A DNA stretch of 64,000 nt from Faucicola osloensis_C (lineage in GTDB: Bacteria > Pseudomonadota > Gammaproteobacteria > Pseudomonadales > Moraxellaceae), in contig JABAHL010000003.1 in assembly GCA_019353055.1 (NCBI GenBank), positions 62,001 to 126,000 on the forward strand, given 5' to 3'. Made by a program: the position numbers and the translations under genes. Positions 7,978-15,311 of the stretch are shown here, piece by piece; position 1 is the stretch's first letter; each line of letters begins with the position of its first letter. A model generated the notes under the pieces. That model saw only the letters and a program-made list of their open reading frames with translations. It was not told the DNA's origin and did no database searches.

Positions 7978-10707
7978 ATGGCAGATAAAACCGTAAAAGA
8001 ACTTGCAGCAATGACCACAAAGACCGTTGAAGCAATTAATAATCAACTGGTCAAGGCAGGGCTGTCTGCGCGCGGTGACAATGACGTCGTCACCGATAGC
8101 GAACAACAAAAACTGGTCAGCTTTTTACAACAAAGTCATGGTCAAAATGATAAACCTCGCATTAGCTTAAAAAGCAAAACTACTTCTACTGCACGGGTGA
8201 CAGGCACTTCTGGTAAAGCCAAAAGTGTCAACGTTGAAGTGCGCAAAAAAATGGTATTTGATAAGCCAAATCCCAATAAAATTGCTGAAGAGCTCGCGTC
8301 TCGTGAAGCAGCGACGAAAGACGCTGAAGAAAAAGCGCGTTTGGCAAAAGAAAAAGCCGCCCAAGAACAAGCTGAAAAAGACAAAGCCAAACAAGCGGCT
8401 GAAGCGCGTCAACAAGCTACCCTTGCAGCAATGCGTGCTAACTTAGGTGGCGGTAGTCAAGCTGCCAAAGAGCACACAACCACCAGTGTGGTAGTGAAAA
8501 AAGGCAACAAAACTGCTGCAATCGAAGTCAAAAAAGCTGACAAAAAACCTGCGCCGAAAAAAGAATCGGATAGTGAACGCAAAGCGCGTGAAGCAGAAGA
8601 AGAACGCTTACGTCAAATCGAATCAGAAAATCGCCGTAAAGCCGCTGAAGAAGCTCAGCAGCGTACCCTTGAGCAAATGCGTCAAATGGCGAGTAAATAC
8701 AGCGAAACCGATACTGAAACTACGATGGTTGTCAAAAAAGATGAACCATTGGCAGAAGGTTTGGTGGGCGCAGCGCTTGAAGACTCATTTGAACAAGAAC
8801 GCCGTGAAATCAAACGCGGAACGGCAAGCACTGCCAACAAAAACCGTCGTCGTCGCCGTGACGATGAAGGTGAGCAAGAAATTAAGAACCGTGGTCGCGG
8901 CTTAAAATCATCGCAGGCCAATAGACATAAATTTGAAAAACCGGTTGAGAAAATCGTGCATAACGTTGAAATCGGTGAGACCATCGTGGTATCTGAACTT
9001 GCCCAAAAAATGGCAATCAAAGTACGCGAAGTCGTCAAAATGTTAATGAAAATGGGCGAGTTGGTCCGTGAAAACGAATCTATCGACCAAGAAACCGCTG
9101 CCCTACTTGTTGAAGAAATGGGTCATAACCCACTGCTTGTGAGTTCAACGCAAGTTGAAGATTCACTACGTGAGGCGGTTGGCGAGAAAAGTAGCAACGT
9201 CCAAGCGCGTCCGCCTGTGGTTACCATCATGGGTCACGTTGACCACGGTAAAACGTCCCTACTCGATAAGATCCGTTCAAGTAAAGTGGCATCGGGCGAG
9301 GCGGGTGGTATTACTCAGCATATCGGTGCTTATCATGTGCAGACTGACCAAGGCGTTATTACGTTCTTAGACACCCCAGGTCACGCCGCATTTACTGCGA
9401 TGCGTTCTCGTGGTGCCAAAGCGACAGATATCGTGGTGTTAGTGGTCGCAGCCGATGACGGTATGATGCCGCAGACAGCTGAAGCGATTGACCATGCGCG
9501 TGCCGCAGGTACCCCGATTATCGTGGCTATCAACAAGATGGATAAAGACAGCGCCGATCCAGACCGCGTCCTCAACGAACTGACCACCAAAGAAGTCGTT
9601 CCTGAAGAATGGGGCGGTGACACACCAGTAGTCAAAGTCTCTGCGTTAACAGGTCAAGGTATCGATGAATTGCTCGAAGTGATTAACCTACAAGCAGAAG
9701 TGATGGAACTTGAAGTCGCTACTGACGGTGCAGCACAAGGTGTGGTGATTGAGTCACGTCTTGAAAAAGGTCGCGGTGCCGTGGTTAGCCTACTGGTTAA
9801 ACAAGGTACTTTAAATCAAGGTGACTTGGTACTTGCTGGCGAATATTATGGTCGCGTCCGTGCTATGACCGATGAAAACGGTCAAAAAATCACCTCAGCG
9901 GGTCCTTCGATTCCTGTTGAAATCTTAGGTCTGCCTGATACACCGGCGGCTGGTAGCGAGTTTATGGTGGTTTCAGATGAGAAACGTGCGCGCGAAGTTG
10001 CAGAATACCGCACGGTTCGTGAGCGTGAAAAAGTGCTTGAACGTCAAGCCAAATCACGCTTAGAAAACTTGTTTGACCAAATGAGCGATGCCAAACTGCC
10101 TTCTGTTAATTTGATTCTTAAAACTGACGTTCGAGGTTCACTAGAAGCCTTGTTAACCGCGCTTGATGAATTATCTACGGACGAAGTTAAAGTCAAAGTC
10201 ATCTCATCGGGTGTCGGTCCAATCACCGAATCGGATGTGGTACTCGCCGAATCAAGTGAAGCGGTGTTATTAGGCTTCAACGTTCGTGCTGATACCGCTG
10301 CCAAACGCAAAGCGGATGAAGCAGGCTTAGATATTCGCTACTATAGTGTTATCTATGGGTTAATTGATGATGTGAAAGCAGCGATGAGCGGTTTACTTGC
10401 GCCAGAACATCGTGAGCAAATCTTGGGTATTGCAGAAGTACGTGAAGTCTTCCACTCTAGTCGCTTTGGTTATGCAGCGGGTTGTATGGTGACGGAAGGA
10501 AATATCATCCGTAACAAGCCAATTCGGGTATTGCGTGATGACCAAGTTATTTTCACTGGTCAATTACAATCATTACGTCGCTTTAAAGAGGATGTTAATG
10601 AGGTGCGCGCTGGTATGGAGTGTGGTCTAGCGGTAAAAGGTTATGAAGTAAAAGAAGGCGATAAGATTGAAGTCTTCGAAATTCATGAAGTCAAACGTAC
10701 CTTATAA
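7978..10707 (+). CDS. infB: Translation initiation factor IF-2
   Basis: GTPase that places initiator fMet-tRNA on the 30S subunit and promotes subunit joining. It has 909 residues. N-terminal IF2_N motif (about 4-27), a long charged, Lys/Glu/Ala-rich coiled region (100-300) with NRRRRRDDE, a second IF2_N domain (about 330-380), then the G domain with GHVDHGKTS (about 419), DTPGHAAF (about 465) and NKMDKD (about 519). Domains II, III and the C-terminal fMet-binding barrel follow. Several nested overlapping frames in the N-terminal third are by-products of its biased codons. A strong terminator follows it. Confidence 0.98.
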   Translation: MADKTVKELAAMTTKTVEAINNQLVKAGLSARGDNDVVTDSEQQKLVSFLQQSHGQNDKPRISLKSKTTSTARVTGTSGKAKSVNVEVRKKMVFDKPNPNKIAEELASREAATKDAEEKARLAKEKAAQEQAEKDKAKQAAEARQQATLAAMRANLGGGSQAAKEHTTTSVVVKKGNKTAAIEVKKADKKPAPKKESDSERKAREAEEERLRQIESENRRKAAEEAQQRTLEQMRQMASKYSETDTETTMVVKKDEPLAEGLVGAALEDSFEQERREIKRGTASTANKNRRRRRDDEGEQEIKNRGRGLKSSQANRHKFEKPVEKIVHNVEIGETIVVSELAQKMAIKVREVVKMLMKMGELVRENESIDQETAALLVEEMGHNPLLVSSTQVEDSLREAVGEKSSNVQARPPVVTIMGHVDHGKTSLLDKIRSSKVASGEAGGITQHIGAYHVQTDQGVITFLDTPGHAAFTAMRSRGAKATDIVVLVVAADDGMMPQTAEAIDHARAAGTPIIVAINKMDKDSADPDRVLNELTTKEVVPEEWGGDTPVVKVSALTGQGIDELLEVINLQAEVMELEVATDGAAQGVVIESRLEKGRGAVVSLLVKQGTLNQGDLVLAGEYYGRVRAMTDENGQKITSAGPSIPVEILGLPDTPAAGSEFMVVSDEKRAREVAEYRTVREREKVLERQAKSRLENLFDQMSDAKLPSVNLILKTDVRGSLEALLTALDELSTDEVKVKVISSGVGPITESDVVLAESSEAVLLGFNVRADTAAKRKADEAGLDIRYYSVIYGLIDDVKAAMSGLLAPEHREQILGIAEVREVFHSSRFGYAAGCMVTEGNIIRNKPIRVLRDDQVIFTGQLQSLRRFKEDVNEVRAGMECGLAVKGYEVKEGDKIEVFEIHEVKRTL

Positions 10708-10758
10708 GTTAAGCTGACAACCTAATACTGCTATCTTGCTATTAGCAACCTTTCCAAA

Positions 10759-10793
10759 GGTCTAATTAATCTAGGTTAATTAGGCCTTTTTTT
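10759..10793 (+). terminator. Terminator between infB and rbfA
   Basis: An 11-bp stem with one G-T wobble (10759-10769 with 10776-10786), loop TCTAGG, then seven T at 10787-10793. It lies inside the infB-rbfA gap, only 19 nt before the rbfA start, so rbfA depends on read-through or on its own start downstream. Confidence 0.85.
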
Positions 10794-10812
10794 ACTATAA
10801 AAAGGATTACCA

Positions 10813-11202
10813 ATGAATCAACGTTTACAACGTCTTGCCGATCAAATTCAGCGCGACCTAGCGGTTTTGATTCGTGACGAGATTAACGACCCCCGCTTGA
10901 CTGGGTTTGTGACCATTTCTAGTGTCAAAATTAGCCCAGACTTGGGTTATGCTGATATCTATGTCACCATCATGGAAAAGTCGATGGATGATGCCATGGC
11001 AAAAGATTATCATACCGAAAGCTTAGAAGTGCTGAACAAAGCATCAGGTTTTTTGCGTACTGAGCTCAGTCATTTGTTAAAAACCCGCACTACGCCACGT
11101 CTGCGCTTTCACTATGATGAAGTGACCGCTAACGCTAACTATATGATGAATCTCATTTCTAAAGCGGTACAAAGTAGCGAAGGTCAGCCATCAGACGACT
11201 GA
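10813..11202 (+). CDS. rbfA: 30S ribosome-binding factor RbfA
   Basis: Cold-adaptation and 16S rRNA maturation factor that binds the 30S subunit. 129 residues, the usual size. The KH-like fold is recognisable from RLQRLADQIQRDLAVLIRDEI, DPRLTGFVTISSVKISPDLGYADIYVT and LRTELSHLLKTRTTPRLRFHYDE. The start is preceded by AAAAGGATTACC, a good ribosome site. It follows infB as in most proteobacteria but is separated from it by a strong hairpin terminator, and from truB by an inserted DUF4105 gene. Confidence 0.97.
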   Translation: MNQRLQRLADQIQRDLAVLIRDEINDPRLTGFVTISSVKISPDLGYADIYVTIMEKSMDDAMAKDYHTESLEVLNKASGFLRTELSHLLKTRTTPRLRFHYDEVTANANYMMNLISKAVQSSEGQPSDD

Positions 11203-11270
11203 TGCGTTGTAGGCCATGACGAGCCTAGACGAGCCTATTTATCACTTTGAGCCATTAACAGGGATGTTGA

Positions 11271-12287
11271 ATGCAGTTACTTTGGGGTATCATTAAGTTT
11301 ATCGTCATTATTCTCTCAAGCCTGTGGGTTGGGGTGTTCGTGTGGACGCATCAGCCCTTAGGCAGATATGTCAGTCTGGCACTGATTAGCGTATGGGTAG
11401 TTTTTACCCTCGCTATTTTGGTCAGTATCATCAAACCGACCCTGTTTTCATCCCTACTTTCTCATCAGTCTTTATTATTGATTTTTTTCGCGGTGGTGGC
11501 GATTGCCATTGCCAGTTTTTTTTCGATGTCAGCTAGCAATGAGCGTGATTGGAATCCTGAAGTTGCCCAAATGTTAGACTATCGGCTTGACAGTGATGGT
11601 AATACACTCACCATTAGCAATGTTAGAAATTTTGATTGGCAAGATAAAACCCATTTTCAGCCGCGCTGGGAAACTAGACAATACGACTTGGCAAAACTGC
11701 AAACGGTTGATTTTATTGCCTCCTATTGGATGGGCGACGCCATTGCCCATACGCTAGTGAGTTTTGGGTTTAGTGATGGAAAGCAGCTTGCGTTATCTAT
11801 CGAGATTCGCAAAGAAGTCAATGAACAATTTAGTACGCTGGGTGGATTTTTTCGCAAGTTCGAATTGGTGATTATCGCTGCAGATGAAAAAGATATTATT
11901 TATACCCGTAGTAATATCCGTCATGAAGATGTTTATATTTATCCTATCAATATGCCAAAAGACCAGATTCAAGCGCTACTGCTTGCATACCTAGCGAAAG
12001 CCAAGTCCTTAAAAACGCAGCCGACATGGTATAATTCATTGGTAAATAACTGTACCACGGCAATTTATGAGCTGATTGATGATATCCAACCTTTGCCATT
12101 TGATTATCGTATCTTGTTATCAGGCTATATTCCCAGTTATCTGTATGACCAGCAATTGATTGATAACCGCTATAGCTTGCAGCAGTGGCAACAACGGGCG
12201 CACATTAATCCTAAGTCAAAGCCGTATGCTGTCAACCACCCTATCAGCGCAGCAGATTACTCGCAGCTGATTCGAACCGACTTTTAA
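11271..12287 (+). CDS. DUF4105 domain membrane protein
   Basis: 338 residues. Three N-terminal membrane segments (about 3-25, 33-58, 65-85) anchor a periplasmic or extracytoplasmic domain that matches the DUF4105 (Lnb N-terminal-like) family: a conserved YWMGDAIAHTLVSFGF stretch, alternating strands, then TWYNSLVNNCTTAIYELI with the invariant Asn-Asn-Cys (about 256-272). DUF4105 resembles papain-like amidases, so Cys and His could be catalytic, but the substrate is not known. It sits between rbfA and truB (20 nt to truB), where most relatives have no gene, so it is probably co-transcribed with truB. Confidence 0.8.
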   Translation: MQLLWGIIKFIVIILSSLWVGVFVWTHQPLGRYVSLALISVWVVFTLAILVSIIKPTLFSSLLSHQSLLLIFFAVVAIAIASFFSMSASNERDWNPEVAQMLDYRLDSDGNTLTISNVRNFDWQDKTHFQPRWETRQYDLAKLQTVDFIASYWMGDAIAHTLVSFGFSDGKQLALSIEIRKEVNEQFSTLGGFFRKFELVIIAADEKDIIYTRSNIRHEDVYIYPINMPKDQIQALLLAYLAKAKSLKTQPTWYNSLVNNCTTAIYELIDDIQPLPFDYRILLSGYIPSYLYDQQLIDNRYSLQQWQQRAHINPKSKPYAVNHPISAADYSQLIRTDF

Positions 12288-12307
12288 TGAATTGATAAAT
12301 CCACAAC

Positions 12308-13258
12308 ATGATGACCCAACCAAAAACAGCCAAATCCATCGTCTCTGGTGTCTTACTGATTGATAAACCGCAAGGGATGACTTCCCAGCAAGTGGTATCA
12401 AAAGTCAAATACTTACTCAAATCTGATATGCACGACAGTAAAAAAGCGGGTCATACCGGTACCCTTGACCCAATGGCAACAGGCTTGCTACCGATTTGTT
12501 TGGGAGAGGCGACCAAATTTAGCCATTACCAACTCGATGCGGTCAAATCTTATCAAGCCATTATCAAACTTGGCGAGCAAACTGATACAGGGGATGCTGA
12601 GGGTGAGATAATTGCCACGAGCCCAGTACCGCATGTGACACAAGCAATGTTACAAAGCGTCACTGAGCAATTTTTGGGTGAGATAATGCAGGTACCGCCC
12701 ATGTACTCCGCGCTCAAAAAAGACGGCAAAAAGCTGTATGAACTGGCGCGTGAAGGTATTGAAGTTGAGCGAACAGCACGTCCTCTCACCATTTATGAGC
12801 TGTCACTCACTCCCCTATCCGCTCAACAATTGCAATTAACCGTCACTTGCTCCAAAGGCACTTATGTGCGCGTCCTGGCTGAAGATATTGCCAAAGCGCT
12901 GGGCACGCTAGGACATCTGACAGCGCTTAGACGTGTACAGACGGGTGATTTTGAAATTGCCGATGCCATCACATTAGCCGATTTTGCAGCGCTCGATTTT
13001 GCAGCGCGGTTTGATAAGCTATTAGCGGTGGATGCCTGCGTTCACTCACTACCAAGCTTAGTGTTAGACGATAGCCAATCAAAGCGCATCCGACAGGGTC
13101 AACGTTTAAACGTTAAAACGACGATGTTAACTCAGCAGCTTAACTTAACCGCCAATCAAACGTTTCGCTTGTTTGACGACCAGCAGCAATTTTTAGGTAC
13201 AGGACTACTTGAACCCAATGGTCGTTTACAACCGATGAAGCTGGTCAATTTAAGCTAG
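12308..13258 (+). CDS. truB: tRNA pseudouridine(55) synthase TruB
   Basis: Converts U55 of tRNA T-loops to pseudouridine. 316 residues, the usual size. Motifs: GVLLIDKPQGMTSQQVV near the N-terminus, the catalytic Asp in GHTGTLDPMATGLLP (about residues 47-61), YQAIIKLGEQTDTGDAEGE, VPPMYSALKKDGKKLYELAREG and CSKGTYVRVLAEDIAKALG, then a C-terminal PUA-like domain. Two adjacent ATG codons (12308 and 12311) could serve as start. It is part of the rimP-to-pnp cluster but is separated from rpsO by more than 1.3 kb. Confidence 0.97.
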   Translation: MMTQPKTAKSIVSGVLLIDKPQGMTSQQVVSKVKYLLKSDMHDSKKAGHTGTLDPMATGLLPICLGEATKFSHYQLDAVKSYQAIIKLGEQTDTGDAEGEIIATSPVPHVTQAMLQSVTEQFLGEIMQVPPMYSALKKDGKKLYELAREGIEVERTARPLTIYELSLTPLSAQQLQLTVTCSKGTYVRVLAEDIAKALGTLGHLTALRRVQTGDFEIADAITLADFAALDFAARFDKLLAVDACVHSLPSLVLDDSQSKRIRQGQRLNVKTTMLTQQLNLTANQTFRLFDDQQQFLGTGLLEPNGRLQPMKLVNLS

Positions 13259-13678
13259 CCACAGTAAGTCAGTAAACTTATCATCTTGCTAATTTTTTGC
13301 TGTATTCACATAATTTGCTCAATGAGCGCTGTGATGTCACAAAGCGAGTACGTTTTTTATGCATTGATACAAAACGTGACGCTTTGCTAGCAGTTTTTAT
13401 CCAGCGATTTCTGTATTCTTAGTGGTGTTGATTCATTTGCTTCTTTGCTTAGCAAACTTTTCTAATGAAGCTTTGCTAATAAACACCATACAGCGGTTTA
13501 TTTAGAGAACTTTCTACAATTAATAGAAATATTATTAATAAAATAAAAATTAAATAGAAAAATCAAATAATAATCTCAAAATAAAACGCCCAAACTACAA
13601 AAGATGAATCGATAACAACAACAATTTTTTTAACTTTAATTAACTCACTTAAATAATGACATCAATAGGATAATTACC
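13259..13678. other. AT-rich intergenic region before the DJ-1/PfpI gene
   Basis: About 420 nt with no credible ORF. The left part holds several copies of TTTGCTTAG- or TTTGCTAAT-like words (13380-13490) and the right part is a run of A/T-rich sequence. Presumably it holds the promoter of the PfpI-family gene; no clear -35/-10 pair could be chosen. Confidence 0.4.
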
Positions 13679-14203
13679 ATGGCTAAGATTGCTATTTTAC
13701 TTGATACTGACTTTGAACAAGTCGAATATACCCAAACCAATGACCTCCTTAAAGCTAAAGGTCATCAAACTACGTTAATCACCACACAACCAAAAAAACA
13801 AGTGCGTGGACTTAATCATACTGACCCTGCTGACACCTTTACTGCTGATTTATTAATTGGTGAAGCCAACGCAGCTGATTATGATGCCATCGTGTTACCA
13901 GGTGGCGGTGCCAATGCCGATGTGTTGCGGGCAAATACCGATGCACAAGCGATGGTAAAAGCATTCATGAGTGCGGGTAAACCTGTCGCAGCCATTTGTC
14001 ATGCACCGTGGATTTTTGCGGATACCGAAATTGCTCGTGGTAAAAAATTAACTGCTTATAAAACCATTGCTACTGACCTAAAAAATGCGGGTGCGCAGTT
14101 TGAAGACAAATCGGTGGTGGTAGACGGCAATTTGATTACCAGTCGTCAACCTGAAGATATTCCAGATTTTGCTGAAGCGATTGACCAAGCATTAACTAAA
14201 TAA
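13679..14203 (+). CDS. DJ-1/PfpI (YhbO-like) family protein
   Basis: 174 residues, class I glutamine-amidotransferase-like fold. The nucleophile-elbow Cys107 lies in VAAICHAPWIF, and the partner acidic residue is in DTDFEQVEYTQ near the N-terminus. ADYDAIVLPGGGANADVLR and the late TSRQPEDIPDFAEAI are typical of the PfpI/YhbO branch, which is linked to protein deglycation and stress resistance. The exact activity of this member cannot be read from sequence. The start follows AGGATAATTACC. A small ORF lies 47 nt downstream and is probably co-transcribed. Both genes are insertions between truB and rpsO. Confidence 0.9.
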   Translation: MAKIAILLDTDFEQVEYTQTNDLLKAKGHQTTLITTQPKKQVRGLNHTDPADTFTADLLIGEANAADYDAIVLPGGGANADVLRANTDAQAMVKAFMSAGKPVAAICHAPWIFADTEIARGKKLTAYKTIATDLKNAGAQFEDKSVVVDGNLITSRQPEDIPDFAEAIDQALTK

Positions 14204-14250
14204 GCTTTGATTTTGATATAACAATAACGTAAGAAAAAAAGGAGATTGCC

Positions 14251-14436
14251 ATGCAACCAACTACCATGACAGATATTGAAAAAATGGACAAGAAAGCGCC
14301 TGACGCGACGTTTGTTGCCGATACTACGCCTAATGATGCGGACGAAGTGACTTCTGATAAGCTCACCACCGCGCCACAAGAGCAGCTTGACCGTCTGCAT
14401 AGCGAAATACCCAAACAGCCTACGGGCAATCAGTAA
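14251..14436 (+). CDS. Small acidic hypothetical protein
   Basis: 61 residues, hydrophilic, with no hydrophobic core. It is rich in Asp, Thr and Pro (DKKAPDATFVADTTPNDADE), so probably unstructured. It is preceded by AAAAAAGGAGATTGCC, an almost ideal ribosome site, and is followed 41 nt later by a good terminator; these two signals are the main reasons to believe it. Function unknown. It probably forms a two-gene transcript with the PfpI-family gene. Confidence 0.6.
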   Translation: MQPTTMTDIEKMDKKAPDATFVADTTPNDADEVTSDKLTTAPQEQLDRLHSEIPKQPTGNQ

Positions 14437-14477
14437 ATTGAAAGCTTGAATGTATTGAAAGCCTTAATAAATTCAAC

Positions 14478-14503
14478 ACCCTAATGCAAATTAGGGTTTT
14501 TTT
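14478..14503 (+). terminator. Rho-independent terminator
   Basis: Stem ACCCTAAT/ATTAGGGT (14478-14485 with 14490-14497), loop GCAA, then six T. It closes the PfpI/small-ORF transcript. Confidence 0.85.
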
Positions 14504-14551
14504 ATTGGGCAATATTTGGTAAAATAATGCTCCTTTTTGACGGTTAACTAC

Positions 14552-14618
14552 TGAGAAGCGTGGTTATCCTGATTTTTTTACACTAATCGACTCGATTATT
14601 AGCCGATTAGGCTTCTCA
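14552..14618 (+). promoter_or_regulatory. Structured rpsO leader, possible S15 autoregulatory element
   Basis: An 8-bp long-range pairing TGAGAAGC (14552-14559) with GCTTCTCA (14611-14618) encloses an inner hairpin TAATCG/CGATTA (14584-14589 with 14593-14598). It ends 29 nt before the rpsO ATG. In E. coli S15 represses its own mRNA through a leader structure; the analogy here is inference. Confidence 0.4.
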
Positions 14619-14647
14619 TTTTATGCTAAAAAAGCTAGGAAGACATT

Positions 14648-14914
14648 ATGTTGACTAACCAAGACCGCGCAGACGTAATCGCAAAATTTCAACGCTCTGA
14701 AAATGATACAGGTTCTCCAGAAGTTCAAGTGGCATTATTAACAGCGCGTATCAATGACTTACAACCACACTTTAAAGCACACAAAGCTGACCATCACAGC
14801 CGCCGTGGTTTGATTCGTATGGTTAACTCACGCCGTACGTTACTTGACTACTTAAAACGTAAAGATGTAAACCGTTATACTGCATTGATCAATGAATTAG
14901 GCTTACGTCGCTAA
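14648..14914 (+). CDS. rpsO: 30S ribosomal protein S15
   Basis: Primary 16S-binding protein at the three-way junction of the central domain. 88 residues, matching E. coli S15. Characteristic segments: SENDTGSPEVQVALLTARI, HFKAHKADHHSRRGLIRMV with the RNA-binding His-Ser-Arg-Arg, and LLDYLKRKD. The start follows GCTAGGAAGACATT. It precedes pnp, as in most proteobacteria, with its own terminator in between. Confidence 0.99.
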   Translation: MLTNQDRADVIAKFQRSENDTGSPEVQVALLTARINDLQPHFKAHKADHHSRRGLIRMVNSRRTLLDYLKRKDVNRYTALINELGLRR

Positions 14915-14946
14915 TTTATCAGCACGTTATTCGCTTTATTCAATCG

Positions 14947-14974
14947 GCGGCTGCTTTTGGGTAGCCGCTTTTTT
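14947..14974 (+). terminator. rpsO terminator
   Basis: Stem GCGGCT/AGCCGC extended by a G-T and a C-G pair (14947-14954 with 14961-14968), then six T to 14974. It separates rpsO from the pnp leader. Confidence 0.85.
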
Positions 14975-15100
14975 ATGGTTTTAATATTTTTAGCCAATTT
15001 TGTTTTCACTTTTACCCTCGCTGTTAGCTTAGTCATTGCCCATCGTTTGCTATTAGTGGTTAAAGCGCAGTTAAAAGGTGGTGATTCGCCACAAAACTAG
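14975..15100 (+). CDS. Possible 41-residue membrane microprotein
   Basis: An ATG immediately after the rpsO terminator T-run opens 41 codons: one hydrophobic segment (VLIFLANFVFTFTLAVSLVI) followed by basic residues and a polar tail, to a TAG at 15098-15100. No ribosome site is visible because the upstream bases are the terminator hairpin, which argues against translation. The clean membrane-helix plus positive-inside pattern is why it is listed. It could be chance. Confidence 0.25.
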   Translation: MVLIFLANFVFTFTLAVSLVIAHRLLLVVKAQLKGGDSPQN

Positions 15101-15211
15101 GTAAAATAGACAACGCATTGTGCCTGCACAATCGCAGTTTACACTTAATTTTTTCAAAGTATTTTTTAATTTAGGCTGATTTAAGGCTGCTATCAAGCGA
15201 ATTGGTAGATT

Positions 15212-15257
15212 GCTTCTAACGTTTGTATTTTTTGAAAAGAACACAAACGTTAGGGGC
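15212..15257 (+). promoter_or_regulatory. Long hairpin in the pnp leader (RNase III-type site)
   Basis: A 15-bp stem, counting two G-T wobbles (15212-15226 with 15243-15257), continues after one mismatch into four more pairs and a small loop. It ends 54 nt before the pnp ATG. In E. coli the pnp leader carries a double-stranded stem cut by RNase III, which starts PNPase autoregulation; position and size fit that role. Confidence 0.6.
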
Positions 15258-15311
15258 TATTACTAAAACTTAAATCGCCCTATTTCATCACACTAAGGAT
15301 AAAACCGCGTT

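Noticed and set aside
8142..8905. Several overlapping frames in the infB N-terminal region
   Set aside because: They arise from Lys/Glu/Ala-rich codons of IF-2, which is intact and in frame.
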